Assembly (NCBI RefSeq): GCF_034190915.1
Contig: NW_026947506.1
Span: 12,895,501 to 12,959,500 of the forward strand
DNA: 64,000 bases
Reading direction: 5' to 3'
Origin: Cavia porcellus
Taxonomy: Eukaryota > Chordata > Mammalia > Rodentia > Caviidae
How positions within the stretch are numbered: position 1 is the stretch's first letter; each line of letters opens with the position of its first letter. A program made the translations under genes and the position numbers. This document shows positions 13,263 through 24,152 of the stretch, in pieces. The notes below the pieces were generated by a model. It saw only the letters and a list, made by a program, of their open reading frames with translations. It was not told where the DNA came from and ran no database searches.

Positions 13263-14159
13263 ATTACAATTCACCAAAAAATATAAAAAATAAGTATTAA
13301 AGACAAAACATTAAGTACATGGACACTAATCATACTTGAAAGTGAAAAGCACATTTAGGTTTACCATGTTTAATTACAAGATGCCATGTTGAAACACAAA
13401 GACACTTTAAAAAATCTAGAGAGGTACATGTGATTAACTGAAAACCATGCAACATGTGTACTTGAAGAGAGCTCCACCTCAGATTTGAAGTTTCTGGAAA
13501 ATTTGTGAAGAAATATTGACATCAAATTTCAGTATTGATTATTTCTTCAGGTCTCCTTGTGATTTTAAAAGTAAACTTGGATCTAAACAGTCTAAGCAGT
13601 GACGCTTTTTCTAAATGTTTAACAACAAATATGGACTGATGCATTTCTCACATTGCAAATCCACATAGGATCTCTACCCAGTGAGCTCTTTCAGATATCT
13701 AACAATCATCATGTGTGCTGAGAGTAATCCCATAAAAGACAGGATTCATTTCCAGTGAGTTTCTTCATATATTTCACTTTCAATCTGGCTGCTCAAAGTT
13801 TCTCGCCTTGCTTACATAGCCAGTGGTTCGCCCCAGTATGATTACTTTCATGTGTTTTACAATGTCTGTATGTGGTAAAAGCTTTGCCACATTGCTTATA
13901 TACGTAGGGTTTCTCAACAGTGTGAAGTCATTGATGTACTTTACAGTATCCATGTGTGGTGAAAGCTTTTCCACATTCTTTACATACATAGGGATAATCA
14001 ACAGTGTGAATTTTTTCATGTATTGGACAAAGAGCATTTCTGCTGAAATGTTCCCAATTTCCTTACATATAAGTTTTCTGCCCAGTGTGAAGGTTTTCAT
14101 GCATTATCCAAAATGTTCTTGTGCTCAAACCATTCTCATGATGCTTATATGCACTGGGT
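13263..14159 (-). pseudogene. Decayed extra zinc fingers and 3' flank of the zinc-finger gene
   Basis: Downstream of the stop at 14,160 the minus strand still carries finger-like repeats (about 14,150-13,790), with pieces such as '[17 protein letters not shown]', but in shifted frames and with missing ligands. The ancestral array therefore had about four more fingers. From 13,780 to 13,263 the sequence matches the 3' flank of copy C (57,900-58,320) and probably forms the 3' UTR. No clear minus-strand AATAAA was picked out. Confidence 0.65.
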
Positions 14160-15567
14160 TTATCTTGACTGTAAATTTTCATCTGGCTTACAATGTCTGT
14201 ATTGGGTAAAAGCTTTCCCACATGGCTTACATTTATAAGGATTCTCATCATTGTGAATTCTTTCATGTTTTGTACAATTTTCACGTTGGGTAAAAGCTTT
14301 CCCACACTGCTTACATACATAGGGTTTCACTCCAGTGTGAATACTTTCGTGTTTCTTACACTGTTTATGTGTGGTAAAAGCTTTCCCACATTGCTTACAT
14401 ACATAGGGTTTCTCTCCAGTATGAATAATTTCATGTTTCTTACAATTTCCATGTGTGGTAAAAGCTTTCCCACATAGCTTACATATATAGGGTCTTTCTC
14501 CAGAGTGAATTCTTTCATGTTGCTTACAACCTCCATGTGAGGTAAAAGCTTTCCCACATTGCTTACATACATAGGGTTTCTCTCCAGTGTGAATTGTTTC
14601 ATGTTTCTTACACTCTCCACGTGTGGTAAAAGCTTTCCCACATTGCTTACATACATAGGGTTTCTCTCCAGTATGAATAATTTCATGTTTCTTACAATTT
14701 CCATGTGTGGTAAAAGCTTTCCCACATAGCTTACATACATAGGGTCTTTCTCCAGAGTGAATTCTTTCATGCTGCTTACACTGATCATGTGTGGTAAAAG
14801 TTTTCCTACAGTGCTTACATACATACGGTTTCTCTCCAGTGTGAATTCTTTCATGTTGCTTACAAACTCCATGTGTGGTAAAAGCTTTCCCACATTGCTT
14901 GCATACATAAGGTTTCTCTCCAGTGTGAATTGTTTCATGTCTCTTACAATTTCCATGTGTGGTAAAAGCTTTCCCACATTGCTTACATACATAGGGTTTC
15001 TCTCCAGTGTGAATAATTTCATGTATCTTACAATTTTCACGTAAGGTAAAAGCTTTCCCACATTGCTTACATACATAGGGTTTCTCTCCAGTGTGAATGC
15101 TTTCATGTTTCTTATGCTGTCTACGTGTGGTAAAAGCTTTCCCACATTGTTTACATACATAGGGTTTCTCTCCACTGTGAATTCTTTCATGATCCTTGCA
15201 AGATTCACATGTGGTAAAAGCTTTCCCACACTGCTTACATACATAGGGTTTCTCTCCAGTGTGAATTCTTTCATGTCGCTTACAATGTCCACGATGGGTA
15301 AAAGCTTTCCCACATTGCTTACATATGTACAGTCTCTCTCCACTGTGAATTATTTTAAGTTTCTTACATATTCCATATGTAGTAAAACCTTTCCTGCATT
15401 GCTTAAATAAATTATGTTTCCCTCCATTGCAATATTTTTCATGGATCTGAACATGGTGTTTTGTTTCTGTTTCTTTCATACTCACATTACCTTCTGCGGT
15501 ACAAAGAAATACTTCTTTACACTGATTCCAATACATATGTCCATAAGATTTCCCTAGCTTGTCATTT
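14160..15567 (-). CDS. KRAB zinc-finger protein, terminal exon with C2H2 array
   Basis: Last coding exon of a KRAB-C2H2 zinc-finger gene, a family that binds DNA in the nucleus and represses transcription, often of retroelements. The exon begins after an acceptor (ccttacag, AG at 15,569-15,568) and is open from its first complete codon. It encodes a linker of about 55 residues, one degenerate finger (first Cys is Phe, one His is Leu), thirteen fingers with all four ligands (C-X2-C-X12-H-X3-H) and a last broken finger ending 'HCKPDENLQSR'. Linkers are mostly HTGEKPYVC. The leucine that normally packs the finger core is Cys in twelve of the thirteen complete fingers and His in one. Fingers 8-9 and 11-12 are near-copies. 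The stop lies inside an array that continues in decayed form. A likely functional gene, but no expression evidence is available. Confidence 0.85.
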
Positions 15568-15639
15568 CTGTAAGGAAAAAAAATTATGTATAGGATTGAT
15601 GATCATATTTCTAAATTATTGTTGGATAGTTGAACAAAA

Positions 15640-15835
15640 CTGTTTGCAGTCTCACTGTTTGAATCCCGACTTCATATGTTTCACTTTTGTATCTTGACTA
15701 TTTCTATGAGCAACATATGTAATAATTGACTAGTGATTTTTTACTGTTTATTTTCACTTTGAAAGTAGTATTATTTCTACCCATTTTCTGTTTTGTTTAG
15801 TCTTTTTTAAATAAAATTAAAAAGAAGAAAAAAAT
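15640..15835 (+). mobile_element. L1-family 3' end fragment in the last intron
   Basis: About 195 bp matching the terminal L1 3' UTR ('gaacaaaactgtttgcagtc', 'ttgactagtgattttttact') with an A-rich tail 'aaataaaattaaaaagaaga'. It lies just upstream of the zinc-finger exon. Copy C holds the corresponding fragment in reverse at about 56,560-56,770, so it predates that duplication. Confidence 0.8.
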
Positions 15836-16004
15836 CAGTGAAATGGGTCTCTGTGTTAATGACTACATTAATGACAAGTTCTGTTTTGATGCCTGCCAAG
15901 AAATTCTGACAATGAATCAATGGAATGCCTTATCAAATATGTTGAAAACAATCATTCTCAAAAGACTGTTACACATTTGGGAATCTTAAATTTGGTACTT
16001 TTTT

Positions 16005-16102
16005 GGGGCTGAGGATTTAGCTCAGCGGCATGACTGCCTTGCAAGCAGGCAGTCATGAGTTCGATCCCAGGGACCAATAAAAAAGAAAAAGACCAAAAAA
16101 AG
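16005..16102 (+). mobile_element. ID-like SINE in intron (shared with copy C)
   Basis: 'ggggctgaggatttagctca' is the head, 'gagttcgatccc' the B box and 'aaaaaagaaaaagacc' the tail. The equivalent site in inverted copy C (56,281-56,380) carries the same SINE in the matching orientation, so the insertion is older than that duplication. Confidence 0.9.
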
Positions 16103-16990
16103 GTTGATGTGTTTTGAAATGCAGAATATTTAGTTTCACTTTGGGCATGGGTACATATGTATATCACATACTGATCATTTTGATATGTTTCTCCATCACA
16201 ATTTCCCTTCTGAACTTAACCTGTAGTTTCCCTCCCCAAACAGTCAGGCGTACCTTTCTCTATAAACTCTCTTTCATTTCACTGCACAATTTATATTCTG
16301 GTTTCTTATCTAACAGAAACCCTATGACCTTTCACATTTTATAGCTGAGCTATTTCAATGAATTGATGTGAGAAGACCCACCTATTTCTTATGGCAAATG
16401 ACAGTATATTATTTACTTTTTCACTTTTTATGTAACACATTTTTTTCTTTTCCATGCTCAGAATGAACAACAGGTATTAGCGCAAAATCTCTACCTTTTT
16501 ATTTATTTTAAGAGATTTTCACTGATCATTAAGCTGTGGAGTTTGATCTTGAATTTGTCATTGTGCAAAATTTGATTCCTAGGGTCCTGCTGGGTTTATA
16601 AGAATGCACAATCACACAGAGTCTACTAACATTGTACTTCTCCACAAATCCAGTGACAGATAGCCAAGTTGCTTCAAGGTCTCATCCATTATAACAATCT
16701 GCATTGAATATGAATAAGCATGTATCAATATTTTATGTGGATTTTTTTTGAAAATATTTTGAGGAGAAGTACGAGAGGATCAACTTCTACAGACAACTGC
16801 ATACTGATATTCAGAATGAGTGCACTTAACATTCCACCAACCTACTAAGAATTTTAAGCAAAATGTACAGATTCTCTAGAGCATGACTTGGAAACATGAA
16901 CACTCAAATGCTTCATTTCTTTGGCTGTTATATTTCTGCTGACTCACTAATCACTTAGGAACATCCCTTCTCCTTGTAAGTGTGAATTAC

Positions 16991-17051
16991 CTTAAGTATC
17001 TCCAGTAAATTTTGCATTCTTTTTCAGCTTCTCGATCATCCCCAAGTCCTC
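16991..17051 (-). CDS. KRAB zinc-finger gene, 61-bp small exon
   Basis: The exon lies between an acceptor 'attcag' (AG at 17,053-17,052) and a donor GTAATT (GT at 16,990-16,989). Its 61 bp match the usual size of the small exon after KRAB-A in rodent zinc-finger genes. Phase arithmetic works: one base carried from KRAB-A plus 61 leaves two, and the terminal exon supplies one. Read in that phase it has no stop and gives about twenty residues including 'DDREAEKECKIYW'. Another phase resembles known KRAB-adjacent peptides a little more, but it hits a stop near the exon end. Confidence 0.7.
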
Positions 17052-17216
17052 CTGAATTGTAGACATAGAAATACAGGACTCATTATAGTAATACATACAA
17101 ATTAATAGATTTTGATTAGATTTATGATATAGTGTGACCAGGTCTGTTCTATTTTTGAGAATATTTTCTGATTCTTTTTAAAGAAGCAGCTCTGATGAGC
17201 AATAAACAATATTCTA

Positions 17217-17491
<275 letters not shown>

Positions 17492-17584
17492 CTAAAGGGT
17501 CATACATGGATTTCTCAAAAGAAGGTTGAGACCCCAGGTCTGGGATATCTTGAAATCTCTCATACAAATCTGGATCAAAAGCTA

Positions 17585-17638
17585 AGTATGGTGGTGAATA
17601 TCTATAATCCCAGCACTAAAAACACTGAGACAGAAGAG
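17585..17638 (+). mobile_element. Left part of a B1-like SINE split by a retroelement
   Basis: 'atggtggtgaatatctataa' and 'tcccagcacta' are B1 head sequence. The SINE resumes at 21,353 after the HAL1-like insertion; 'aaaaacactgagacag' is duplicated at both edges. Confidence 0.8.
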
Positions 17639-18124
17639 TTCCAAAAATGGTGGCTTGCTAGGGGATTGGGCAGAGAGTCTCTCTGGAGAAATTATATTAG
17701 ATGCTAGAATATGACAACATGGAGAGGGCCAGATGAATGGATAATGATTCTTATTAACCAAGACAGTGCAGCTGGAGGATTTAAAGTCGTGCTGAGACCG
17801 CAAAGGCTGGTAACGGGAGGCTGCAAATCCTGCACCTTTAATGCGGCAAACTGACCAGTGGACCCAACAGGAAAAGCTGTTTTGGCTTTTGGTGACTGCT
17901 GGAAATTGAGACCGAGGTCCCTGCAAAGCAGCCAGGACTGCCTGGCTGCACTAAAGGAGAATGTGAAAGGCTCTGGAGCTTAAAGCTGAACGCTGTGCAG
18001 TTTTCTGACCATTCCATGCTGTGCCAGGAGTGCAGTGAGGGCAAGCGGTGTGGTGAGCAGTAGACTCAAGAGGAAGACCTTCACCAAGCCCTGGTGAGTA
18101 CTGGGCACTGGGTCCACAGCTGCT

Positions 18125-18440
18125 GTGATTGGCCAGAGAACATCTTGGAACTGGGCAGAGCCTGCCACCACGGTGACATCAATAAAACAGAAAGTCTGGC
18201 AGAAGACATCTTAGAGTTGGGCGGCTCAGTGACATCACTGAGTTGCCCCTAGCATAGAGAGGTCTGGTGGAGAACATCTTGAAATTGGGCAGAGTCTGGC
18301 ACTGTGTTGGCTTCAGCATCCTATAGAGAACTAGTGGAAGACATCTTGGAATTCAGCAGACCCGTTCTCCTGGTGCTCCTGGCCCAGAGAGGTCTGGAAG
18401 AGAACAGCTGGGATTTGGGCAGAACCCTGTGTCATGGTGA
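18125..18440 (+). repeat. Tandem units in the HAL1-like 5' UTR, about 65-bp period
   Basis: Five diverged units share the core 'agaacatcttggaactgggc' with variants at about 18,137, 18,202, 18,270, 18,335 and 18,400. Neighbouring parts ('cagagaggtctgg', 'ggtgacatca') recur too. Such monomer arrays serve as promoters in mouse L1; promoter function here is inferred. Confidence 0.7.
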
Positions 18441-18779
18441 CATTAGTCAGCTGCTTCTGGCACAGACAGAACTGGCAGGATCTGCTGGGGCTGAACCAAG
18501 CCTCTGCTTGGGGCCCAATAAGCAGATAAAAAATAGTCACAACTCTGTGACATCCAGAAAGTACAGCCTAATTTATGGATTGACTGGCACAGAATTTGGA
18601 GGCTAGCCTGCACCTTCCCTCCATCCCTGCCTACCCCAGATAACAGAAAATTGGGGAGGACAACAAAAACTCAATCAGCACACTTCTGAAAGTCCCTAAG
18701 CAATACGGAGAGGGCCAGAGACCCCAAGGACACTCCAGTCTGAAAGAAACCAGAAACATGACAAGAGATAAAAATAAAA

Positions 18780-19890
18780 ATAAAAAAATCTTCAGCTGCC
18801 CAACATGAGAAAAGAAGCCCAGGAGAAGTAAGAGAAGAGAACAAGCACAGTAACTATCCAATACTGGACACAGCATCAGGCAAAATTAAAAAATACCTCC
18901 ATGACATCATAGATGAATTTAAAGCTGTAGTCCTGACCAAGTAAGGCAAGATATAAAGACATTAATTAAAGAAATGACAAGGCCTACCCAAGAGAACACA
19001 GATGGAAGAACTGAGGAAATCAGAAAACAAAGAGAAAATTCTGAAGAAGAATTAACATAACTTTGAATACAGGAAACAGATCCAAAGAGATTACCAGGAA
19101 ACTAAAAACTCCATTGAACACTGGCACAATACCCTGACAGAAACTAAATCCAGCCTTCTGAAACTTGAAGAGAGATTTATGACACATGATCATGAAAGAA
19201 ACAACCTCTTAAAAATAACGAGGAACCAGAAAGAAACAATTCAAAGGCTAGAGGATGACAAAAGGATACATACATTAAGAATAAAGAATGTGAGTGAGGA
19301 AGCAGGAGCAACCAAAAATGAAATACAAAGAATATTCACAGATATATTAAAGCAAAATTTCCCATGTATAGCAAAAAGAAATGATATCCAGGATATCCAG
19401 ATAAAAGAGGCATGCAGAACACTAGCTACCTACAACCAAAACAGATCTACGCCTAGATATATAATAATCAAGATTCCAGAAATCCATGAAAAGAACAGAA
19501 TATTAACAGCAGCCAGAGAAAAGAAGATTATCTACAAATGGAAAAATTATCAAAATAATAACAGATTCATCCACACAAACTCTAAAGTCAAGAAGGGAAT
19601 GGGGAGAAATATTCCAAATCCTGAAAGAAAATACTATGCAACCAAGATTCATATACCCATCAAAACTCTCTCTCAAAATTAATGGCAAAATAAGATGCTT
19701 CCAAGACAAGGAGGAATTGGCATTCGTGGCCACCAATCCAACCCTACAGAGAGTGCTGAAGGACATTCCAGAGAAAGAGAGGAAGGGACACCAGGATTCC
19801 AGCAACAATGGCAGAGAGGCCTCGATGAATGGGGCAGACAGCAGAATGAGGGAATAAGGTGGACAAATTATAACAGTAAAGTGGAGTTGC
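18780..19890 (+). pseudogene. Decayed L1 ORF1 (ORF1p-like)
   Basis: The N-terminal coiled-coil part is out of frame with stops. From 19,179 to 19,682 there is a 167-codon frame with coiled-coil residues, then the RNA-binding region 'NRSTPRYIIIKIPEIHEKNR' followed by 'ILTAAREKK' typical of L1 ORF1p. The C-terminal domain continues in another frame (19,636-19,857). L1 ORF1p is an RNA-binding trimer that packages L1 RNA. This copy is broken and cannot give full-length protein. Confidence 0.85.
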
Positions 19891-21352
19891 AGACATGAGG
19901 CAGAGATGGTAAGCTGTAGTCTTTAGTATAGACAGCTCTGAAACACTATAAAAAAGGCAGAGGTCATTGTTAATAGTGTATCAGGATTTAAAAGACATAA
20001 TAGTCTTATCACCATAATTAGTTTGAATTTAATTTGCTCTGGTCTGTCCACTCATGTCAGATTTGAGGGCACAGACATCTGACCCAAAAATAGCAGGTTA
20101 TACCATGGTAACTGTCCTTACTTTCCTATTAACTTAAACTGAAATCCTGTATTACTTACATTTTCTTACTATGACTGATCTTAACTGAATCAGATTCATA
20201 AGACCATGGGTTTGTCTTGGCTGATTTTATTTGAATTTGGTATGCTTGTTAGAATCAACCCTAAAAGTAGAGGCAACTACTCTGAAGATGAAAAGAGGTA
20301 AAGGATATCCATACTGGTATTAATTATTAACAGCTCTCAAATCCTACAATGCTTTCAAAGTTGTGGTTTTTATAAAAATAGGTAATACTGTGTTTAACTA
20401 TATTAAGCCAATGATGTGGACAAATCTATTGAAAATAACAAGAGAAAACACAGTAACTACGGAAGATCACCTATACTGTCATCTTATATGTCTTATCCAT
20501 TGCATGTTTTTCTCAGAAATTGTTTTGCTGTCTTCTTATACTTGTTTTTCCCTATAATACAATGAGGGTAGATACATATGTAGAAATTCACAGATGAGTT
20601 TTTTTAAAAGAAATTATTTACGGGAACAGATTAAATAATGCAAGATGTAATGAACAGATAGATACTCTGAAAAAGAGACACTAAGTAACCCAATGCTAAT
20701 TTTGTAGCATTATGATATAAATTCTAGCAATACTATTATTCACTGATCAGAATGATATTAGTCTAGTCTCTTAAGTTCAATTTCAGCATATGTAAAGATG
20801 GGGACAGCTACCACGAAGAGAATGAGAGATGCAATGGTAGTTATTATTGTCTTCCCCAATGTTAGATCTTGGAGAGCTAAAAAGTCTTCATCATCCTGTA
20901 ATGATTTGATAAGTTCTATAATATGCAATATTATATAATGTGGGTGAAGATGGGGACAACAATTTGCAAGAATCTAGAGACACATAAACAGTGAATATCT
21001 CCAGTGGACTTGCTTTGAAATCTGTATTTCTGTAAATTGTTTTTTAACTGTTTTGTTCTGTTTTGATATGTTTAACCTTACCCTCTTTGAGATGTAAAAC
21101 AAGTGTGTAGGACTCATAACCATATTACTGAGTTTTTGTTCGATCACTGAGCAGCACTGTTTGCAGTGTCACTTTTTGAATGTCATTTTAAATACTTTAA
21201 CTTTGTAACCTGAATGGCTGTTTCTAAGATGACAATATGTAACTTATCAACCGGCGATTTCTTACCATTTATTTTTCTATAATTTTGTTTTATTTCTACC
21301 CTTTTTTTAAATCGATGTATTTTTTATTTCCCTTTCTTTAAATAAATTTTAA

Positions 21353-21475
21353 AAAAACACTGAGACAGGAGAGCAGCTGTGAGGTCAGGGCAATTCTAGC
21401 ACCATTAGGAGATAAATCCAGCTGATATATATATACAGAATACTTGTCTCAATAAAACAAAACTAATCCAAATAA
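21353..21475 (+). mobile_element. Right part of the split B1-like SINE
   Basis: After the HAL1-like tail, 'acactgagacaggagagcag' and 'tcagggcaattctagcacca' continue the B1 body, ending near 'cttgtctcaataaaac'. The first 21 bp are the duplicated target. Confidence 0.7.
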
Positions 21476-21499
21476 AGAAAAGCAAACAATGGAGACTGA

Positions 21500-22790
21500 A
21501 TTCCTCAAATTTCAATCCATGTCTTGGTCATTAATTTTGTGTATATACACATTTTTGGAGACAGCAAATCTGATGCTATATTGCAACTCACAGCTAATGT
21601 AACAGTCAAACAGGAGCACTGTGAAATGTCTCTAAAGCACAGCTCACAATGGAGCCTGCAGGACCAGCATCCACAAAGCACAGAGGCAGATAAATATCTC
21701 ATCAATCACTTTGATAGACTACAGATGTGTCTTCAAATCTCATTTAGGCCACTGAGTCTTTTGTACTTAATATACTTAGCAACATTTTGAAATATGAATT
21801 TGGTTTCATAGAAAAAAACATAAATAATATCAAATATGGTATATGAATAATAACTCAAATGTTAGTGGAAAACAGCTGTATGTAAATAATGTATAGACAA
21901 TGAAACCAGACCCAAGCTGCAAATTATAGCTCAGTGTCACCAAGTGATCACTTTCCATTAGATATAAGAAATGTATCTTGGGAGGCTGGTGCAGGAGTAC
22001 TTCCTTGAGTTTGGGGCTATTCTAAGTTACATAGCTGTCTAAAATAGAGAAACCCTGACTGAGACACCCCACAGACAAAGTGAAACATGAAAAGTGACTG
22101 CATAAGACATCCTTGGTTTGTTCTAAAAAATTATAGTCTTACAATATAGAAAAATTCCAGCAATATTCAACACTTTCTGAGGAACAGTGGTGACATCTTC
22201 CATACTACGCAGAAAACAATTTCATAGCTGAGTCTCTCAGATTCTTTGCTAATCAGGCCAAAGGACTTCAAAACCACTAAATGGGATCCAGCAAGCATTT
22301 TGCTACAAGTATTGTACAGAGAATAGGTAATTTGTTCCGAGACACCTGAAGAGACAGAAGACACAGCCAGCCATGGCCTGCCTGATTGGACAGTTCATAG
22401 AGCCCACCTCTTCATCACTGATTGACTCTTGCTCTACTGCCCTCATTCTAAGTCAAGAGTAAACAGAGAAAGGAACACCACCCTGCAAGACATGATCCCA
22501 AGTGATAGACGGCAGTGCAGAAACTTCTAGAGCTGCCATTTTTCTAAAGTCTTGAACTCAGCTCCACAGAGGAAAAAGCTTTACCTTAGGCTTGTTATTT
22601 CCAAACCCATTTTATCTCAAGGATAAAAAGAAAAAATAAAGTAAAAGAAAATTTCAAAACATGTCTATCAGGGTGTAGCACTGGTATATTCATTGCACAC
22701 TGTCATACCCAGATCATTCACCCAGAGCACAAGACATCCATAATCAATTTTCCAAACCATACAGTTACAGGAAGCTGGGTTATTTAAATC
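21500..22790 (-). repeat. Upstream duplicate 1: degraded promoter/exon-1 copy of the zinc-finger gene
   Basis: 21,780-22,210 aligns with 23,635-24,070 and with 42,575-42,770, and 22,150-22,790 aligns in reverse with copy C 54,790-55,325. On the minus strand it has one CCAAT box (22,389-22,385) and a region homologous to exon 1 at 25.4 kb. Here the position of the ATG and donor reads ATT followed by 'gttttctg', so this copy cannot supply the start used at 25,350. A B1-like SINE lies at about 21,965-22,070. Confidence 0.6.
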
Positions 22791-23460
22791 TTATTGGTAA
22801 TGAGACAGCACTAGTTCCTCCAAGGAGACAATGCAGAATCCCAGATACCTTGCAATTATGGGGAAGAAAGATACCTCATGCTATGGGCCAAGGCTCAAGA
22901 CAATAGAAGAAGCAAATTCATCAATATCATAAAGATAGATATTCTAAATAGTTCCCTAGCACTCTGAGGAATTCAGGAGTCACCATTCAAAGAAATGTAT
23001 CCTTATCCTAAAGACTGACATTCTAAATACTTCCTATCATCCTGAGAAGGCAGAAGTCACCCTCCCAAAGACCTAAGGGAAGAGTCACAGCTGCCTAAAC
23101 TGCATGATTTCTATGTGACTCCTTTCCAAATTTGTTCCTAATGTAATCAACTTTACCTAAACTATTAATCTTATTGGCTATGGTAGAACTGTCCCATCTT
23201 ATGGCCACCTACATTGTGAGTTCCTAGCTTTACCCATATTAAACTCATCTCACCACATGATTTTACTCTATAAAGGTCCCTAGAATGGACAGTCTTTGCC
23301 AACCTGCTCAGCACCCATTCTCTCTCTCAGACAGCTTTCTTTCTCCCAGTAAGTATATTTTCTTGACTTCCGTTGTTCCTAAAATTCATTTTTTTTCTTC
23401 AGAGAACACAAACTCATACCACACCTAATAGTTCAGGCGTCTCATTCCCCTATAGCAATA
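22790..23460 (+). mobile_element. LTR-like repeat (copy 1)
   Basis: A 650-bp repeat found three times in the window. It has a TATA-like 'actctataaagg' at 23,265, a 'cagctttctttctcccagta' segment and ends near 'cttcagagaacacaaactca'. The version at 52.3 kb has 'cccaataaatatata', a polyadenylation-like signal, at the same place. The layout resembles a solo LTR but no terminal TG..CA pair was fixed, so the limits are approximate. Confidence 0.5.
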
Positions 23461-24076
23461 TCAGCATAAATTTTTCTCTTTCTTGAGCTCAGAGAAATCA
23501 GTAGTAGCTTGTGTTCTACAATGTTGATCTCACCTCTCAAGGGATACTTGCATTGATGGGCTTTATCCCTGCCTTTAAATGTTTCTTCTGTTTTATGAAA
23601 GTGAACTGTCTGTAATATACTTATGCAGCATGTTGATATTTGAATTTGCTTTCATAGAACAAAACACAAATAACATCAAATATGGTACATAAATAGTAAC
23701 TCAAATGTTAGTGGAAAACAGCTGTATGTAAAAAATGTACAAACAATGAAAGCAGGCCAAAGCTGCAAACTATATATATAGCTCAGTGTCACCAAGTGAT
23801 CACTTTTCATTCAGATATAAGAAAAATATCTTGGGAGGCTGATGCAGGACAACTGCCTTGAGTTTGGAGCTAGGATAAGTTACAGAACTGTCTGAAAGAG
23901 AAAAAACCTGACTGAGACACCACACAGACAATGTTAAATTTGAAAAGTGACTGCATACAACATGTTTGGTATGCTTCAAAAATTATAGCCATATAATATA
24001 GAAAATTTCCACAATATTCAACACCTTCTGAGGAACAATGTTGATATCTTCCATGGTATGCAGAAAGCACTTTCAT
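23461..24076. repeat. Tandem duplicate of 21.8-22.2 kb and flank
   Basis: 23,480-23,600 matches copy C at 53,930-54,060 in reverse. From 23,635 the sequence repeats 21,780-22,210 ('cagctgtatgtaaa', 'agctcagtgtcaccaagtga'), including a B1-like SINE at about 23,825-23,925. No gene seen. Confidence 0.65.
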
Positions 24077-24152
24077 GGCTGGGTATTTAGCTCAGGGGAA
24101 TGAACACCTATCTGGCAAGCATGAGGTCATGAGTTCGATCCCTAGTATAAAA
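24077..24152 (+). mobile_element. ID-like SINE, short
   Basis: 'tggctgggtatttagctcag' head and 'gagttcgatccctagtataa' B-box part with a short A-rich end. Diverged from the consensus. Confidence 0.8.

Larger units (their letters stand above)
17639..21352 (+). mobile_element. HAL1-like non-autonomous retroelement: L1 5' UTR, ORF1, 3' UTR, no ORF2
   Basis: A single 3.7-kb insertion bounded by a 21-bp target-site duplication with one mismatch (17,618-17,638 and 21,353-21,373), inside a B1 SINE. It contains a 5' UTR with tandem units, a decayed ORF1 (about 18,780-19,890) and then directly a 3' UTR of about 1.45 kb ending 'ctttaaataaa' plus a short A run. No reverse-transcriptase or endonuclease coding sequence is present. 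The 3' UTR is homologous to those after ORF2 at 3.2-4.7 kb and 40.9-42.3 kb. It sits in intron 1 of the zinc-finger gene in antisense orientation and is absent from copy C. Confidence 0.8.

Noticed and set aside
14327..15343. 338-codon open frame on the minus strand
   Set aside because: It is the zinc-finger array read one frame off. An 84-bp repeat without stops in one phase gives long open frames in others. Its repeating unit 'MYVSNVGKLLPH' is the shifted reading of the finger linker and start.
14193..15410. Plus-strand frames of 94-115 codons opposite the finger exon
   Set aside because: Antisense shadows of the same repeat ('CGKSFPTLLTYIGFLSS'). No splice or start context supports them.
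16021..16075. tRNA-like sequence with A and B boxes
   Set aside because: It is part of the tRNA-derived SINE (A-rich tail, many copies with target duplications), not a tRNA gene. The same applies to the other SINE copies.
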